This document shows, piece by piece, positions 52,363 through 63,339 of a stretch of DNA of 64,000 nucleotides. Every line of letters starts with the position of its first letter. The stretch's first letter is position 1. The notes below the pieces were generated by a model. The model saw only the letters and a program-made list of their open reading frames with translations, did not search any database and had not been told where the DNA came from. A program made the position numbers and the translations under genes. Source of the DNA: Daphnia pulex (lineage: Eukaryota > Arthropoda > Branchiopoda > Diplostraca > Daphniidae); the NCBI RefSeq assembly GCF_021134715.1, contig NC_060018.1, positions 7,023,501-7,087,500 of the forward strand, written 5' to 3'.

Positions 52363-52888
52363 GTTTGTTATGGCATAGCCTACTGGAACTTTCCTAAAGG
52401 ACTACCATTAGTCATAATTAATCTGATAATATTGAATTCACATGATGTGATTGGGTAATTTTATTTGTATTAGTGCTGAGCCTCCTCAACCAGCTAAACG
52501 TGGACGCCCAGTAAGTTTTTCTAAATTGTAAAGTAGTAATTGCTATGTATAAGGGTCTCATATTATTAAATTAAATATTTCAACTACTTAACTATGTGCT
52601 TATCGTTAAACCATCCAACCCGGTCGACCCGGGTTCGAACCCAGTCTAAATTTGGTAATCTTGAAATTCTTATGGTAGATGATGGATCTCGATGGAATGC
52701 GTCAAATGTTAAATGAAGAATTGGTGACGCAAGTGTATTTGTGTACTTTTATCTCATTTAATCGAATTTTTCTCTAGTGACGTTTACTACCACTCCCGTT
52801 GGAGAAGCTAGTAGCCGATTAGAAGTTACCGTTCCAGTTGCGGAAGACGCTGTCGAACTGCTACACTACAAGCCAATAGCCATCCAGG
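52363..52888. other. Spacer with exon-like and tRNA-like remnants
   Basis: A B-box-like GGGTTCGAACCC at about 52629-52640 may be a tRNA or SINE remnant. Small exon-like blocks end in donors (AKRGRP before GTAAGT at 52513), and a block VGEASSRLEVTVPVAEDAVE follows an acceptor at 52775-52776. None can be assigned. Confidence 0.3.
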
Positions 52889-53420
52889 ATGTCGACAATT
52901 AAAGATGATGATCTCAAGTCATCCGACGATGATGAGCCTGTCTGGCACATCACAGAGAAAGCGATGAAAAAGTATGCAAATTATTTCGTTTATGTTTTAT
53001 TTCCCAAGTAATGTGTTTTATTTTTCAGCGACCGCAATACGTTATTCGATGGGGTTGGTCACAGCTACCACGAGAAGCGGACCAACAAGCGATCGGTAGC
53101 GTGGGATAAGCACACAAACCCGAATTTCTGCCGTTCTCGGGTGTCGCAATGTGATGCCAACTTCACCCTCAGAGTACCTCATACCTGCTCAACCAACCTG
53201 GACATCTCTAGGGATGCTTCAGTTCTCATGAAAGCGAAGGCACAGGCTATCAGCAATCCGCTAGCCTCAGCTAGGGGAGTAGTAGAGAAAAAAATGATGG
53301 TGGAGTTCGCAAAAGATCCATCGCGCAATCTCCCAGTGAAGGACAACATTATTAGGGCGTTGCAACGAAAGAAGCAACCGAAGTTTCCCAAAAACCCGAC
53401 GGATCTTCAATTCGATTGGG
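52889..53420 (+). CDS. FLYWCH-type zinc-finger protein, first two exons
   Basis: ATG 52889 opens an acidic 27-codon exon (52889-52971) that joins 53029-53420 in phase. The second exon reads LFDGVGHSYHEKR, then W, then FCRSRVSQCDANF and HTCS, the order of a FLYWCH finger (Gly-x-x-Tyr, Trp, Cys pair, final His/Cys). A helical stretch (LPVKDNIIRALQRKKQP) follows, as in FLYWCH proteins linked to MULE-type transposases. The next exon is not found. A GTAAGT donor at 53421 and clean codons suggest it was coding recently. Confidence 0.5.
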
Positions 53421-53517
53421 GTAAGTGTAAATTTTATCGTTTTCATCATTTGCAATAATAAATATTTGTTTTGATGATAACAAATCAATATGGCAGCTGC
53501 ATTCCGGTTGGATCTTG

Positions 53518-53830
53518 AATGAATTGAATTTGGAATCACTCTACGTCTTCAGCTGTCTTGATATCATTCACTTTTCAGATATGCCATACACCATATCACA
53601 ATATGTAAGCATGAAATAACCCTAACCAAATGTTTGTTCTCAGGCGTTTGGAAGTTGGATTCACCCAAGGCAAGCTAGTGACTTTGAACTCACTCTAAGC
53701 AGTTGTCTTCAGCTGTTTTTATATCATTAACTTTTCAGGTATGCCAAACACCATATCACAATATGTGATTATGAAGCCCAAATAAAAAATTGGTTTCTTC
53801 TCAGGCTGTACTTCCTATTTGGAAGTTGGA
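53518..53830. repeat. Diverged direct repeat, two units of about 155 bp
   Basis: Each unit contains CTTCAGCTG, ATATCATT-ACTTTTCAG, ATGCCA-ACACCATATCACA and TTTGGAAGTTGGA in the same order (53540-53660 and 53707-53832). Each carries an acceptor-like TTTTCAG, so it may be a duplicated exon border. Confidence 0.55.
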
Positions 53831-53838
53831 CTCATTAT

Positions 53839-54387
53839 TTGAAAATTATCTTGACAAACTTTGAGATAAAACTTATCGGCCTACTTATCCAAACGGTTGG
53901 AGCAGGGCCTGTGGTAATGGCACGTCTTCAACGACAACTGAAAACAGTGTTAGATAGCAAACCACTCTGTTCTCAAGCTACGCACTGCCGGGAAATTGTT
54001 GTAAGTTGTACATTCTTAGAAAGTTTTGCAAAAGCTACATTAAAAGTGAAACTTGGCACATAAACTGCATGATAATCTTTAATGCTGATTATTTACAAAA
54101 TGTAAGACAAAACACAATTAAATGGCAATAGTAAATCTAACACCAATGATTGTTTTGCTTGTTTTTTTCAGATGAAGCCACTATTTCTTGGTGAGTGGCC
54201 TCAAAAGAGAGGTAGATTTATTATGAAAGTTGCTTCGGTTATCACTCTTGAAGACGCTATGAAAATGGACAAGCTACCTAAAATTTTGGAAGAGAGAAAT
54301 GTCAAGAAACAAAATGGCAAAGTTCAAAAGAATGGAGGAGGGAAATTCAAGAAGAATCAACGAGGGAAATTCAAGAAGAATAAATGA
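53839..54387 (+). CDS. Hypothetical two-exon Lys-rich protein
   Basis: A frame 53839-54000 (LIGLLIQTVGAGPVVMARLQ) ends at a GTAAGT donor. After TTTTTTTCAG at 54171 a second frame reads MKPLFLGEWPQKRGRFIMKV and becomes Lys-rich (KKNQRGKFKK). It ends inside a tandem array. The phases fit. Family not recognised. Confidence 0.35.
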
Positions 54388-54470
54388 GGGAAAGTGAAGA
54401 AGAAAAAACGAGGGAAAGTCAAAAATAATCTACGAGGGAATGTCCAAAAGAAACGTAGGAAGCAGCAAAA
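54325..54470. repeat. Tandem array of about 24-27-bp units
   Basis: Five to six units of the type GAGGGAAATTCAAGAAGAAT. The first units are in frame with the Lys-rich protein; a TGA then interrupts the frame while the units continue. Confidence 0.65.
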
Positions 54471-54883
54471 GAAGAGAAGCGGTTAAAGTATAAGAAAAAT
54501 CGTAGAACTTAAAAAATTGTCTACAACTTATGTTTTTACTTACAACAGGAAAGGAGGGAATCTAAATCACTACTACTGGAAAGTATTGTATTTCTTCAGT
54601 AATTTAACGTAAGACGATAACTAATTATTTAACGTTAAAACTTAAAAGTAAAAATTTGAATTTCTTTTGGAATAACTTTTGAATGTTTTAAATTATATTT
54701 GCTTTAATGTTAAACTTGTTTCGGACTTGAAAATTGAATTTCTGTACATAGTATGTCACATTTCTCCATACGGTTTACATAAACACATTTTTCAATATGT
54801 TATCGAAGTCATCTTGTCAAGAGAATTTTTCTGAACGTATATAGTTAAGAGTATATAGATGTTAGTCCAATAAAAAAGTAGAT

Positions 54884-55123
54884 GACATGCCAAAAAGTCG
54901 TGCGCAGTTTACGCCGATGCGCACCACAGCGGCCGATAGCAGAACTAAGATTGTTATTACAATTGACACCATTTGTAGGCCAGATCCTTTGTTCGACAAG
55001 CAGACGGTTCTCGAACAAGGGATCTGGCCTACAAATGGTGTCAAGCGTAATAACAATCTTAGTTCTGCTATCGGTCGCTGTGGTGCGCATCGGCGTAAAC
55101 TGCGCACGACTTTTTGGCATGTC
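54884..55123. repeat. 240-bp near-perfect palindrome
   Basis: Arms of about 112 bp (starting GACATGCCAAAAAGTCGTGC) match in reverse complement with about five differences around a short loop near 54996-55010. GC-rich relative to its surroundings. There is no coding capacity; open frames in it are mirror artefacts. Confidence 0.85.
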
Positions 55124-58100
55124 TTCATAAGCAGATATGATGGTGAGAGGAAAAAATAGTCTGTGTAAATAGTCTGTGCAAAAAATAAAAACAGCCTTTG
55201 AAAAAGTCATTAGTAAAAAAACAACAACAGCAAGCCACCATCCAAGTCAGATGAAAATAATTCTTGATGCTACAAAGAGCTAAAAACAAATCATTGGTGT
55301 CAAAAGGGGTCTCAAAAGATACCAGTATAAAGTGGGAGAAAAAGGTGAAATAGGATTTCCCCACATTCCAGGAAAAAGAAACATCATAAAAGTGCGTGAA
55401 ATATTTTTAAGGTCACCCAGGGGAGGAAAATTACACCTAAGAAACGCAACATCGTGTTTCAATCGAGCAGACACAGAAACAATTTCCAAAAACTAAAGGT
55501 TCGCTGGAAGAGAAAGTAATGCTCATAAAATAATACGCCTGTAACCGAGTGGCTGATTCTCGTTTGGGTACCACGGTTTTAGTATGCGAAAGAAATTTGA
55601 TGTGGCACAAGAACAGGGGAAATGCATTTAAATATCTGAACTTCATTACCGTGGTGTTTATTCTGATGAGTATAGGCTTAGTTGATATTCAGAAACTTAA
55701 GGTCACTTTAGTGGCTGTTGAAAACGAAAATTGGCGACAATTGTTGTTAATTGCTGCTAAAGGACAATTAGCGGGGTTTGTATTTGTGTTATAGCTTTTC
55801 CATGTAATAGTAGTAATAGTACTGGTACTGGTACATGTAATAGTACTGGTATTTTGTATTTAGCTCTGGCAAATGTATGACGATAAGGTTCTTAGAGTTT
55901 GTTAGTTATATTTCACAAAATCAAGACCTTTGGAAATACCCCATTTCACTATTCTTTTAGCAATTTCTAGTATAGAACTAGCTAAAAGTTTCGTACGGTT
56001 ACAATGTGCCATTTTCTTACTAAAGGTATGGGAAAGTAGAGAAATTGGGGTTTTTCTCTACTTTTTCCCAACTTATGATAGTAAAATGAAAGAATCTACC
56101 ATGAATAGTAGGGAACAAAAAGTGAGAGTGCACTCTCACTTTTAGCAGCGCTATGAATCAAATATATATAAAACATAATTTAATTGAAATTAACTTACTG
56201 CATAGGCAGCAACGTGGATTTAAAAAGCTGCGCAAAAAGAAATGGAAGATTAGCAAAATTTGCGTCGCAGGCTATCTCTTCCTAAGATCGCAAAATCGGT
56301 ATAATTTCTAGATATGAAAACAAGTGTTGTTCCTGTTTCAGTATGAACCCTCCCATGATAAAAGAGGGAATTTCTATCTTTAGTCCTACTATTGGGATAA
56401 AAACGCCATAACGTAATAGTATCCAACAAAAATTTACTCTCTCTTTTTTCATACATTTGACATCGCACGAAAAGTTAGGAAAAAGTTCGGTCGGGGTTTC
56501 CCTAATAAATGTAATGAAATAAATGAATTGCTGGAACATTAAATACTTGTAATGTGGATTATTAATTAAAGCTTCCCCTGCTTCGTCGATAGAGTGTGGA
56601 CGGCATTTAATTCTTCTTTCGAACTGCATTGACCGTTGAAGTTTGCTGTCAAATGCAATGGCAACATTAGGATGTCTATGTAATAATAAGAGGACTTATT
56701 TGAGGTGTAACGCTGCAATGGTTCTTACAGTTTCCTGACTTTTCAAAAATCTCCCGCATCAGTTGTCTTGTTTCCCGAGCTCTGATCCACATTTCGTTTT
56801 TAGTATAGGGTAATTAATTGTTAACCTCGAACAAAATGTATCCAGAAATTTTTTAAATGAGCTTCGTTAATGTAGTGTTTAAAGTGTTACATCCAAAACC
56901 CCCCCGTGAAAATATTAAAAATTACGTAAAAAAAATCAATTTTAAATTATTTTTTTTTATTTTCGAAAAAATATAGTACTTTTAATTATAAATAAATTAT
57001 TAATAAATTCCCTCGTGTTTTACGTCTTTTATTTTATAAATTATCAAATTTTCAGAAAAACAACGTGTAAAATAGTTTATTTATGAAATTAATAGTGACA
57101 GACCGTCAAATTATTTTCAGCTAGCGGCAGCCGTGGTTTACACGGCGCCTTATGGCCAAGCACCATTGACGAAATTAGGTTTTCCCATTAAACTATAATA
57201 CTTAAAAATTAGCGGCTTTCGCCAAAAAATTAACAAGATAATGCCCGATTGATTGTAAAAAGGCCAATCAAAAGCGATTTATAGCTTTATAATTATTGAT
57301 TGGCAAAAAAATAGATGCTTCTTGACGATGAAATTTTATTCCTTTACAAGAATTGTCCTTTTGGAAAACATCTTATGGCAACTTCTCCATGCAGCATACA
57401 AGAAACAAGGGTGAGTTTCCATTTTAGAACTCATCACCGGATTCTAAAGTCATTAAAAATATCATGTCAGTGGAATTGAACAAGAATTAAGTGAAATAGA
57501 AAATGTGATTCCCCAACAACATATCAGTTTTTAGATTTTAATCGTCCGAAAGAAATTCTGATAGCTCTGTAAAATAAGACATTTCAACTAACCGTAATTC
57601 CATAATAATATTAAGTACATTTTAGAAGAATAACTGTAGTAAACTAATGATACTGAAATAAACTAACACTTTAAATATTATTATGCAGTTTTGCTGTGAC
57701 TCCACTACCAATAATTTTATGTTTGAGAATCAATCTAAATATAGCCGATGATTGCTATTGCAACACGAACGATATGGTCCAAAGTCAAGAAACCTCTGTC
57801 CCTTCTTGTCTTCGCTCTCATCTTGTAAACTTAAATGGCATAACTAGTGATTTCAATAGCATGTTAGTATTTTATTTTCATATGTTTGTAGAGAAATTAC
57901 AGTATGAAAGAAATTTTATGTGATGTGACGATGTGCCTATGAATGGTTAATTTTTAAACCATTTCAATAACAGCATCAAATGAATCCCTAAGATAAATGT
58001 TTAGCTTCTTTGAAATGCTTCACTAACAAATTGTCAACACAAGAAATGATTTGGGGCCACCTTATTCAGGCCAACTTTATCTTTGGGAATTTTTAGGTTG

Positions 58101-58410
58101 TATGTGTATTCAGAATCTTTTGGGAGATCTTCACTCGTGAGTAATGCCATTTCCATGCACTACTCCCACAAATAATTTAATAATACTAAATTTAAATTCT
58201 TTTTCGTCTGAAAGAAACCAGAACTGACAGGGTAAAAAGTAACTAGGTGACAATTACAAATGAAATTGTCATTTACAATTTAATTTGACAATGTTTTGAA
58301 AATTACAAATTTTATTGTTATAGAGATACTCAAAGCTTCTAGAGTTGCTTGGGAGTTAACCGTAGAAAAACCAGTTGAATCATGTGCCATCTACATTTCT
58401 CATACGTTTC
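55124..58410. other. Gene-poor stretch
   Basis: 3.3 kb of AT-rich sequence. A block 55549-55690 (TTVLVCERNLMWHKNRGNAF, then a frame change) weakly recalls a FLYWCH finger. An imperfect hairpin lies at 56029-56069 (GGGAAAGTAGAGAAA arms). Nothing else is supported. Confidence 0.35.
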
Positions 58411-60692
58411 CCAAACGATTTGGAGGTTATACACAATACGGCGATTCCGGAGCTGGACCGTCTGGCGGCTATCAGGAAGGATATACGCCAAGAGGGCGTG
58501 GAGGCTATCCCTGATGAGGGAGACAAACGACGGTCAAAGAAGAAAGGAAATGTTATTTGTGCGGAGCAACGGATCATTTTGTCAGAAACTGTCCCAAAAA
58601 CACCCACAAGGAGTAATTAATTTTGACTGATTCAATAAAATGGCCATTACACTTTTTAATTGCGCGATCTCAAATCGAGTTTTATTTGTCATTAGCCACA
58701 AACAAATACAATTTGTTTTTTACAGGAATTCAGATGAGATTATTGAATCTAAAGACGGAAAAGACGGTTCGAATAAGAAGAGACTTTGCTGGGATGGGTC
58801 AAGATGTGTAAATCTGAGCATCAAGGAACAAAAGGTTACGCTCTCAGCGAGCACTTCCAGCGATTATTGTAATTGACACGAGACCAAGACTACCAGATAA
58901 CTTATGATCTAAAGGTGGCCTATCAGCACATAAAAATCCACCCTGTCAAACAAAATATCTCGGCGCAGCCATACCAAAGCCGAACGGCGAGATTCAATAT
59001 CTCATCTTCCTCAATCTTCCCTTTGGACTCTCCTCTGCTGTCCACTGTATCACAAAGATCCTTAAGCCGGTCAACGCTGTTTTACACGTGAAAGAAATGC
59101 GTCATTCAATCTATTTGGACGATGGCAGAGTAACAGCAGTTTCACAACGCCAAGCAGAAGAGCATATCGTATATATTTACGATGTTTTGCAATAGTCAGA
59201 ATTCATTATTGAAGCCAAGAAATCTGATCAAAGAGGTGACGCAAGTCAATCGAAAGAGAACTTGGGCTTCATCATTGACACCAGCAGCGTGGCGGTACGA
59301 CTTGCAGTAACAAAAAAATTAACAGCTCAGCTTACAACAAGTTAACAAAACGATTAACCATGGGTCAAAGTTTATTTCAGACAGGGATCTCGCTGAAATC
59401 GCTAAAATAGCTGAATCTCTCCAGTACACTTGGAGAAATTGTAGCCATAGAACCGGCTATAGGACCAGTTGTTGTCATGGCCGCAAGAGCAGCGTATATT
59501 GATTTGGACAAGGCCGCCGAGTAAAGAGAATGGAGCACGTGCTTAGTTATGAGTGAAGAGTTCATCAACGGGATGAAATTCTTTGTCGAGAATTGCTACA
59601 AATTTGACAATTAACCGATCGGCAGCCAACGAAATATCAGTTGTGTCAATCATCGGTCCTCCAAACTATTTCACGAAACAAAGCTTCGTTGCCAACCATG
59701 CTCGAAAAAATGAAGAAAATATTTTGGCCAGTGACGCCTCCAGTTTTGCTACTTGCGTTTCTCTATCAAAGGTGAACATCTCTAATCTCGGGGCGTGTTG
59801 AGTGAGTTGAACGAGAATCGTCATGTGGACATAGCAGTGGACGTAACTAATAGCAGTCACGAGGACTCTTGAATACTACGAACGGATCGGCGTGTCTACT
59901 AACAAAGCATTAACTATCTACTGGCTAACAGACAGCCAAAACATGGCCATTTTCCAGACAAAAGGATCAGGAAAAAGACATATCTAAAGTGAAATGTTTA
60001 GGATAATTATTTGTGCCAACGACCCAACATTACAATCATTCCGATTCACCTGTCACGCAATGAAATACGTCGAAAAAAATCATCACCAACTTCATTTTGG
60101 ATTTCTTTCAAAGTACGCCGGTACATCCTTTGAACTAGACACAGTCAAGTTGAAGAATCTCCATCAGGCACGTTTGACCGTCTACGGAGATCCATTACTT
60201 TCAATCATTCAGTAATGGAGCAATCCAAAAATTTCATCCTGCTCAAGTACATAAACCGTCTTTGTGTGGACAAGTTTATGACTTGGTAAGTTATTATATT
60301 CAAATTTTTTAAATATTATTCAAATCATAATTTTTTATTTGAATAATTAATAGGGCGTTCCTGCCAGGAACTTCGTTTAAATTCTACAAAAAACAGATAG
60401 AAAAAGAAATGAGGATCAATGGCTATTACCATCCTCAGATTGTTGTGCGGGTCTTGGATGAGTTGTTACCAACCATGAGATGTGACATCACCCCGAAAAG
60501 TAAACTTTTTCGGGGTGAGCAATACATTTGCCGACTTAAATTTTTCATCAAAGGAAGCTGTAAGCATTCATGTTGTGTTCTTTGAGAAAATATCGCATTA
60601 TTAATTTATATAAATTTCTGTTCTAGTGTACCAAGAGATGGAGGAGGCGAAAAAAAACAGCTGGCGAAAGTTAAAGCATACATGAAGATGGC
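58411..60692. repeat. Composite duplicated unit, copy C (right part)
   Basis: Continues copy A from about 39983 to 42279. It contains the rest of the DIRS gag with an intact knuckle block (CYLCGATDHFVRNC at about 58549-58590), RT (58890-59250, with LNLPFGLSSA and YLDDG), RNase H (59740-59960) and the unknown end fragment. Different indels from copy A show independent decay. Confidence 0.8.
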
Positions 60693-60761
60693 CTCCAAAT
60701 TGTACAATTTAAAAGTCATTGGACCATACATGCCTCTATAAAAACAAGAAAAAAAAATTTT

Positions 60762-61551
60762 GTGAAATGGTTGAGCGATCAGAACCGTCAAGTCCGTCTT
60801 GAGGCGGCAAGTCGTCTGCTGAGTCAATTAGTATTTGGTCAAGAGCGCGTCGATCCACTGTTTTACAAGATCTACACAAAAACCAAGAAAACAGAAAACT
60901 CGTCATTCAAGGAGACGTCGCTGCATGCCCTCAGAGCCGTTATCACTCAGGCCGGCGACAAGATGAGTGAGCCCATCCGCAAGTCCATCTTGGCCAGTCT
61001 GCAGTCAAAGAAAAAACGCGATCGGCCACCGCCGGATGTTTTGGCGCCCTCTTCCGTCACCTGCCCGCCGACGAACTGGTAACTCTATTTAACGACTACT
61101 TGATTCAAGACGATCCGTCGCTAGACTGGACTCTGCGTCACGGAAAGAGCGCCTGTCTCTCAGTGGCCCTCAAAGAAGCGGCCGAGAACGTCTACACGCC
61201 GGAATAGCGCGATAAGTTGCACCGCGTACTCCTAAGTTACCTGGAGGACGACTGGGTTCCCATCCTTTCCAACATCATCCGGGCCATCGGCTTCCTCTTA
61301 AATCACCTGATGACGAGCGGCTGCCCTAGCGGCAGCCCAGTCTCGTTCCCACCACCGTTATGCCTGGCATTCGCCAAGACTCGGAATCACACCAAAGCTG
61401 GTGGCGCAGACGATCCACTATCTGGGCCGTCATCCAAAAAAGTTCCCCCCCTAAATTTATTAAAGTTTTGACGCCGCATCAGGTCAACGCCATCCTGGAA
61501 GAGAAAACGGACGTCCAGTCGGCCTGCAAGGTGGCCCTGGTGAGCCTGATG
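60762..61551 (+). pseudogene. GCN1 fragment, intronless and broken
   Basis: The translation starts VKWLSDQNRQVRLEAASRLL and contains ETSLHALRAVITQAGDKMSE. After a frame change it reads LIQDDPSLDWTLRHGKSACL. A TAG lies at 61205-61207, followed by HRVLLSYLEDDWVPILSNII and, after another frame change, ILEEKTDVQSACKVALVSLM. These blocks are HEAT-repeat segments of the C-terminal region of GCN1, the ribosome-bound activator of GCN2. No introns are seen across 790 bp and the GC content is high, which fits a retrocopy or a long-exon fragment. It begins about 70 bp after copy C ends. Confidence 0.75.
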
Positions 61552-61676
61552 ACCCCCTCCCCACCCCACAAGACGACAGTGGAGGCTGGTGTAATAAAAA
61601 AGAAAGGAATAAAAAGCAGGAGCGGAACCATGTTACAGAAGTAGTCGTGTCTCCAAATGCTGATTAAAAGCTTTAA

Positions 61677-61982
61677 CTTGTTCCCCCGACTCTGTATCAG
61701 ATTACCTTATCTTCGCTCCTCTCTTTTTTTTAATTAGAAGAGAGAGATAATCACAACCCCAACACAGAATTTTTTGTTGGACATTTTCTAGAAATTTGGA
61801 TAATTTTGTAAGACCAGAGCTATAGACTCCTAGTCTATAGCTCTGGTTAGAATCAGATTTTTTTTAAATGTGTACTCCTTGTTCCCCCCGACTCTGTATC
61901 ACATTGCTTTCTCTTCGCTCCTCGCATTTTTTTCGTGGAAGAGAAAGATACTCACAACCCCAATACAGCATTTTTTGTTGAA
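61677..61982. repeat. Direct repeat, two units of about 105 bp
   Basis: TTGTTCCCCC-GACTCTGTATCA, TCTTCGCTCCTC and ACAACCCCAA-ACAG recur in the same order at 61677-61781 and 61878-61982, about 15-20 percent diverged. Confidence 0.7.
61813..61847. repeat. Perfect 16-bp-arm hairpin
   Basis: ACCAGAGCTATAGACT, loop CCT, then its exact reverse complement. It lies between the two direct-repeat units. There is no T-run, and no terminator role is implied. Confidence 0.75.
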
Positions 61983-62395
61983 AAACAACAAAAATACACA
62001 GAAGTTTCAATTTCAATCAGCCATACGAATGGAATTCAACTTTATTTGGCAAAGTAGTGGGTATGGCATCACTTTATGGCCAGTGTGTGTGTCAATTGAA
62101 ATGTTGTTGGTCGTCTTAATCACTGAACAGAAAAGTAAACAAATAGGACAAATCAAGAAAGTCCGAGGCTTGTTGACAACTATTGAACACTTGTGAAAAA
62201 AATTACAAGAATTTGGATTCTCTTGAAATCTTCGATTAATGAATTCATTTGTGAAATTTGTAATTAGCACTTCGACGAATAATTTAAAATTGAATAGATT
62301 ACCAAATTTGATGGTTTGCATGTAATCGACGACATTTTTTATGCCACGAGTGTGACCTTGTCATAACAGTTTTCGATGACTGCTGTCAACATGTA

Positions 62396-63337
62396 CAGTG
62401 GGTACCTAAAGTATCCGTACGGCTGAGAGGAGCAGTACGGAAAACGCGTTTTTCAAAACGCTCCCATAAATTGAATTCTCGTTGGAATGCAATAAAATTT
62501 TTTTGTAAGGTTAAGATTAGGGTGAAGTTTCATCTGATTTTTTTTGGGAATTTTTCAACAACGCGATATGTGGTTTTTATCGCGTTGCGAAAGTATCCGT
62601 ACGGCCGAGAGGCCTAGTAGGGAAATGGGCTTACTTTGGAGGCCTCTTATTCGGTAAATAAGTAACATTAAAGGGTGGGAAAGTTCTTAAAAAAAAGAGC
62701 TGCATTAGCTCTATATGTGGTCATAAGATCACATTTTTTAAGTTTCATTTATAGTAATGAAATCAAAAATGAAAACACGAATTATAAGTTTTCCGTTTTC
62801 TTCCCCTCGATTCCCCATCACCAGTGTTGCCATATCAAAAAATATTTACCCTTTCTCTTTCTCCCTCTTCCGTCCAAGGGAAGAAAGAGATTTTGGGATA
62901 TGGCAACACTGGTGATGGGGAATCGAGGGGAAGAAAACGGAAAACTTATAATTCGTGTTTTCATTTTTGATTTCATTACTATAAATGAAACTTAAAAAAT
63001 GTGATCTTATGACCACATATAGAGCTAATGCAGCTCTTTTTTTTAAGAACTTTCCCACCCTTTAATGTTACTTATTTACCGAATAAGAGGCCTCCAAAGT
63101 AAGCCCATTTCCCTACTAGGCCTCTCGGCCGTACGGATACTTTCGCAACGCGATAAAAACCACATATCGCGTTGTTGAAAAATTCCCAAAAAAAATCAGA
63201 TGAAACCCCACCCTAATCTTAACCTTACAAAAAAATTTTATTGCATTCCAACGAGAATTCAATTTATGGGAGCGTTTTGAAAAACGCGTTTTCCGTACTG
63301 CTCCTCTCAGCCGTACGGATACTTTAGGTACCCACTG
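62396..63337. mobile_element. 942-bp Tc1/mariner-type fold-back element
   Basis: Ends are CAGTGGGTACC and its reverse complement, flanked by TA on both sides (62394-62395, 63338-63339). The two arms match almost perfectly for about 450 bp up to a small loop near 62860-62880. The motif AAAGTATCCGTACGGC occurs at each end and again about 190 bp inside each arm. There is no transposase. The TA target and CAGTG ends fit Tc1/mariner mobilisation. Confidence 0.85.
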
Positions 63338-63339
63338 TA

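Noticed and set aside
54862..55210. Four similar frames on both strands
   Set aside because: Products of the 240-bp palindrome reading the same sequence in both directions.
62675..63058. Two frames on opposite strands with the same N-terminal sequence
   Set aside because: Mirror images created by the fold-back element.
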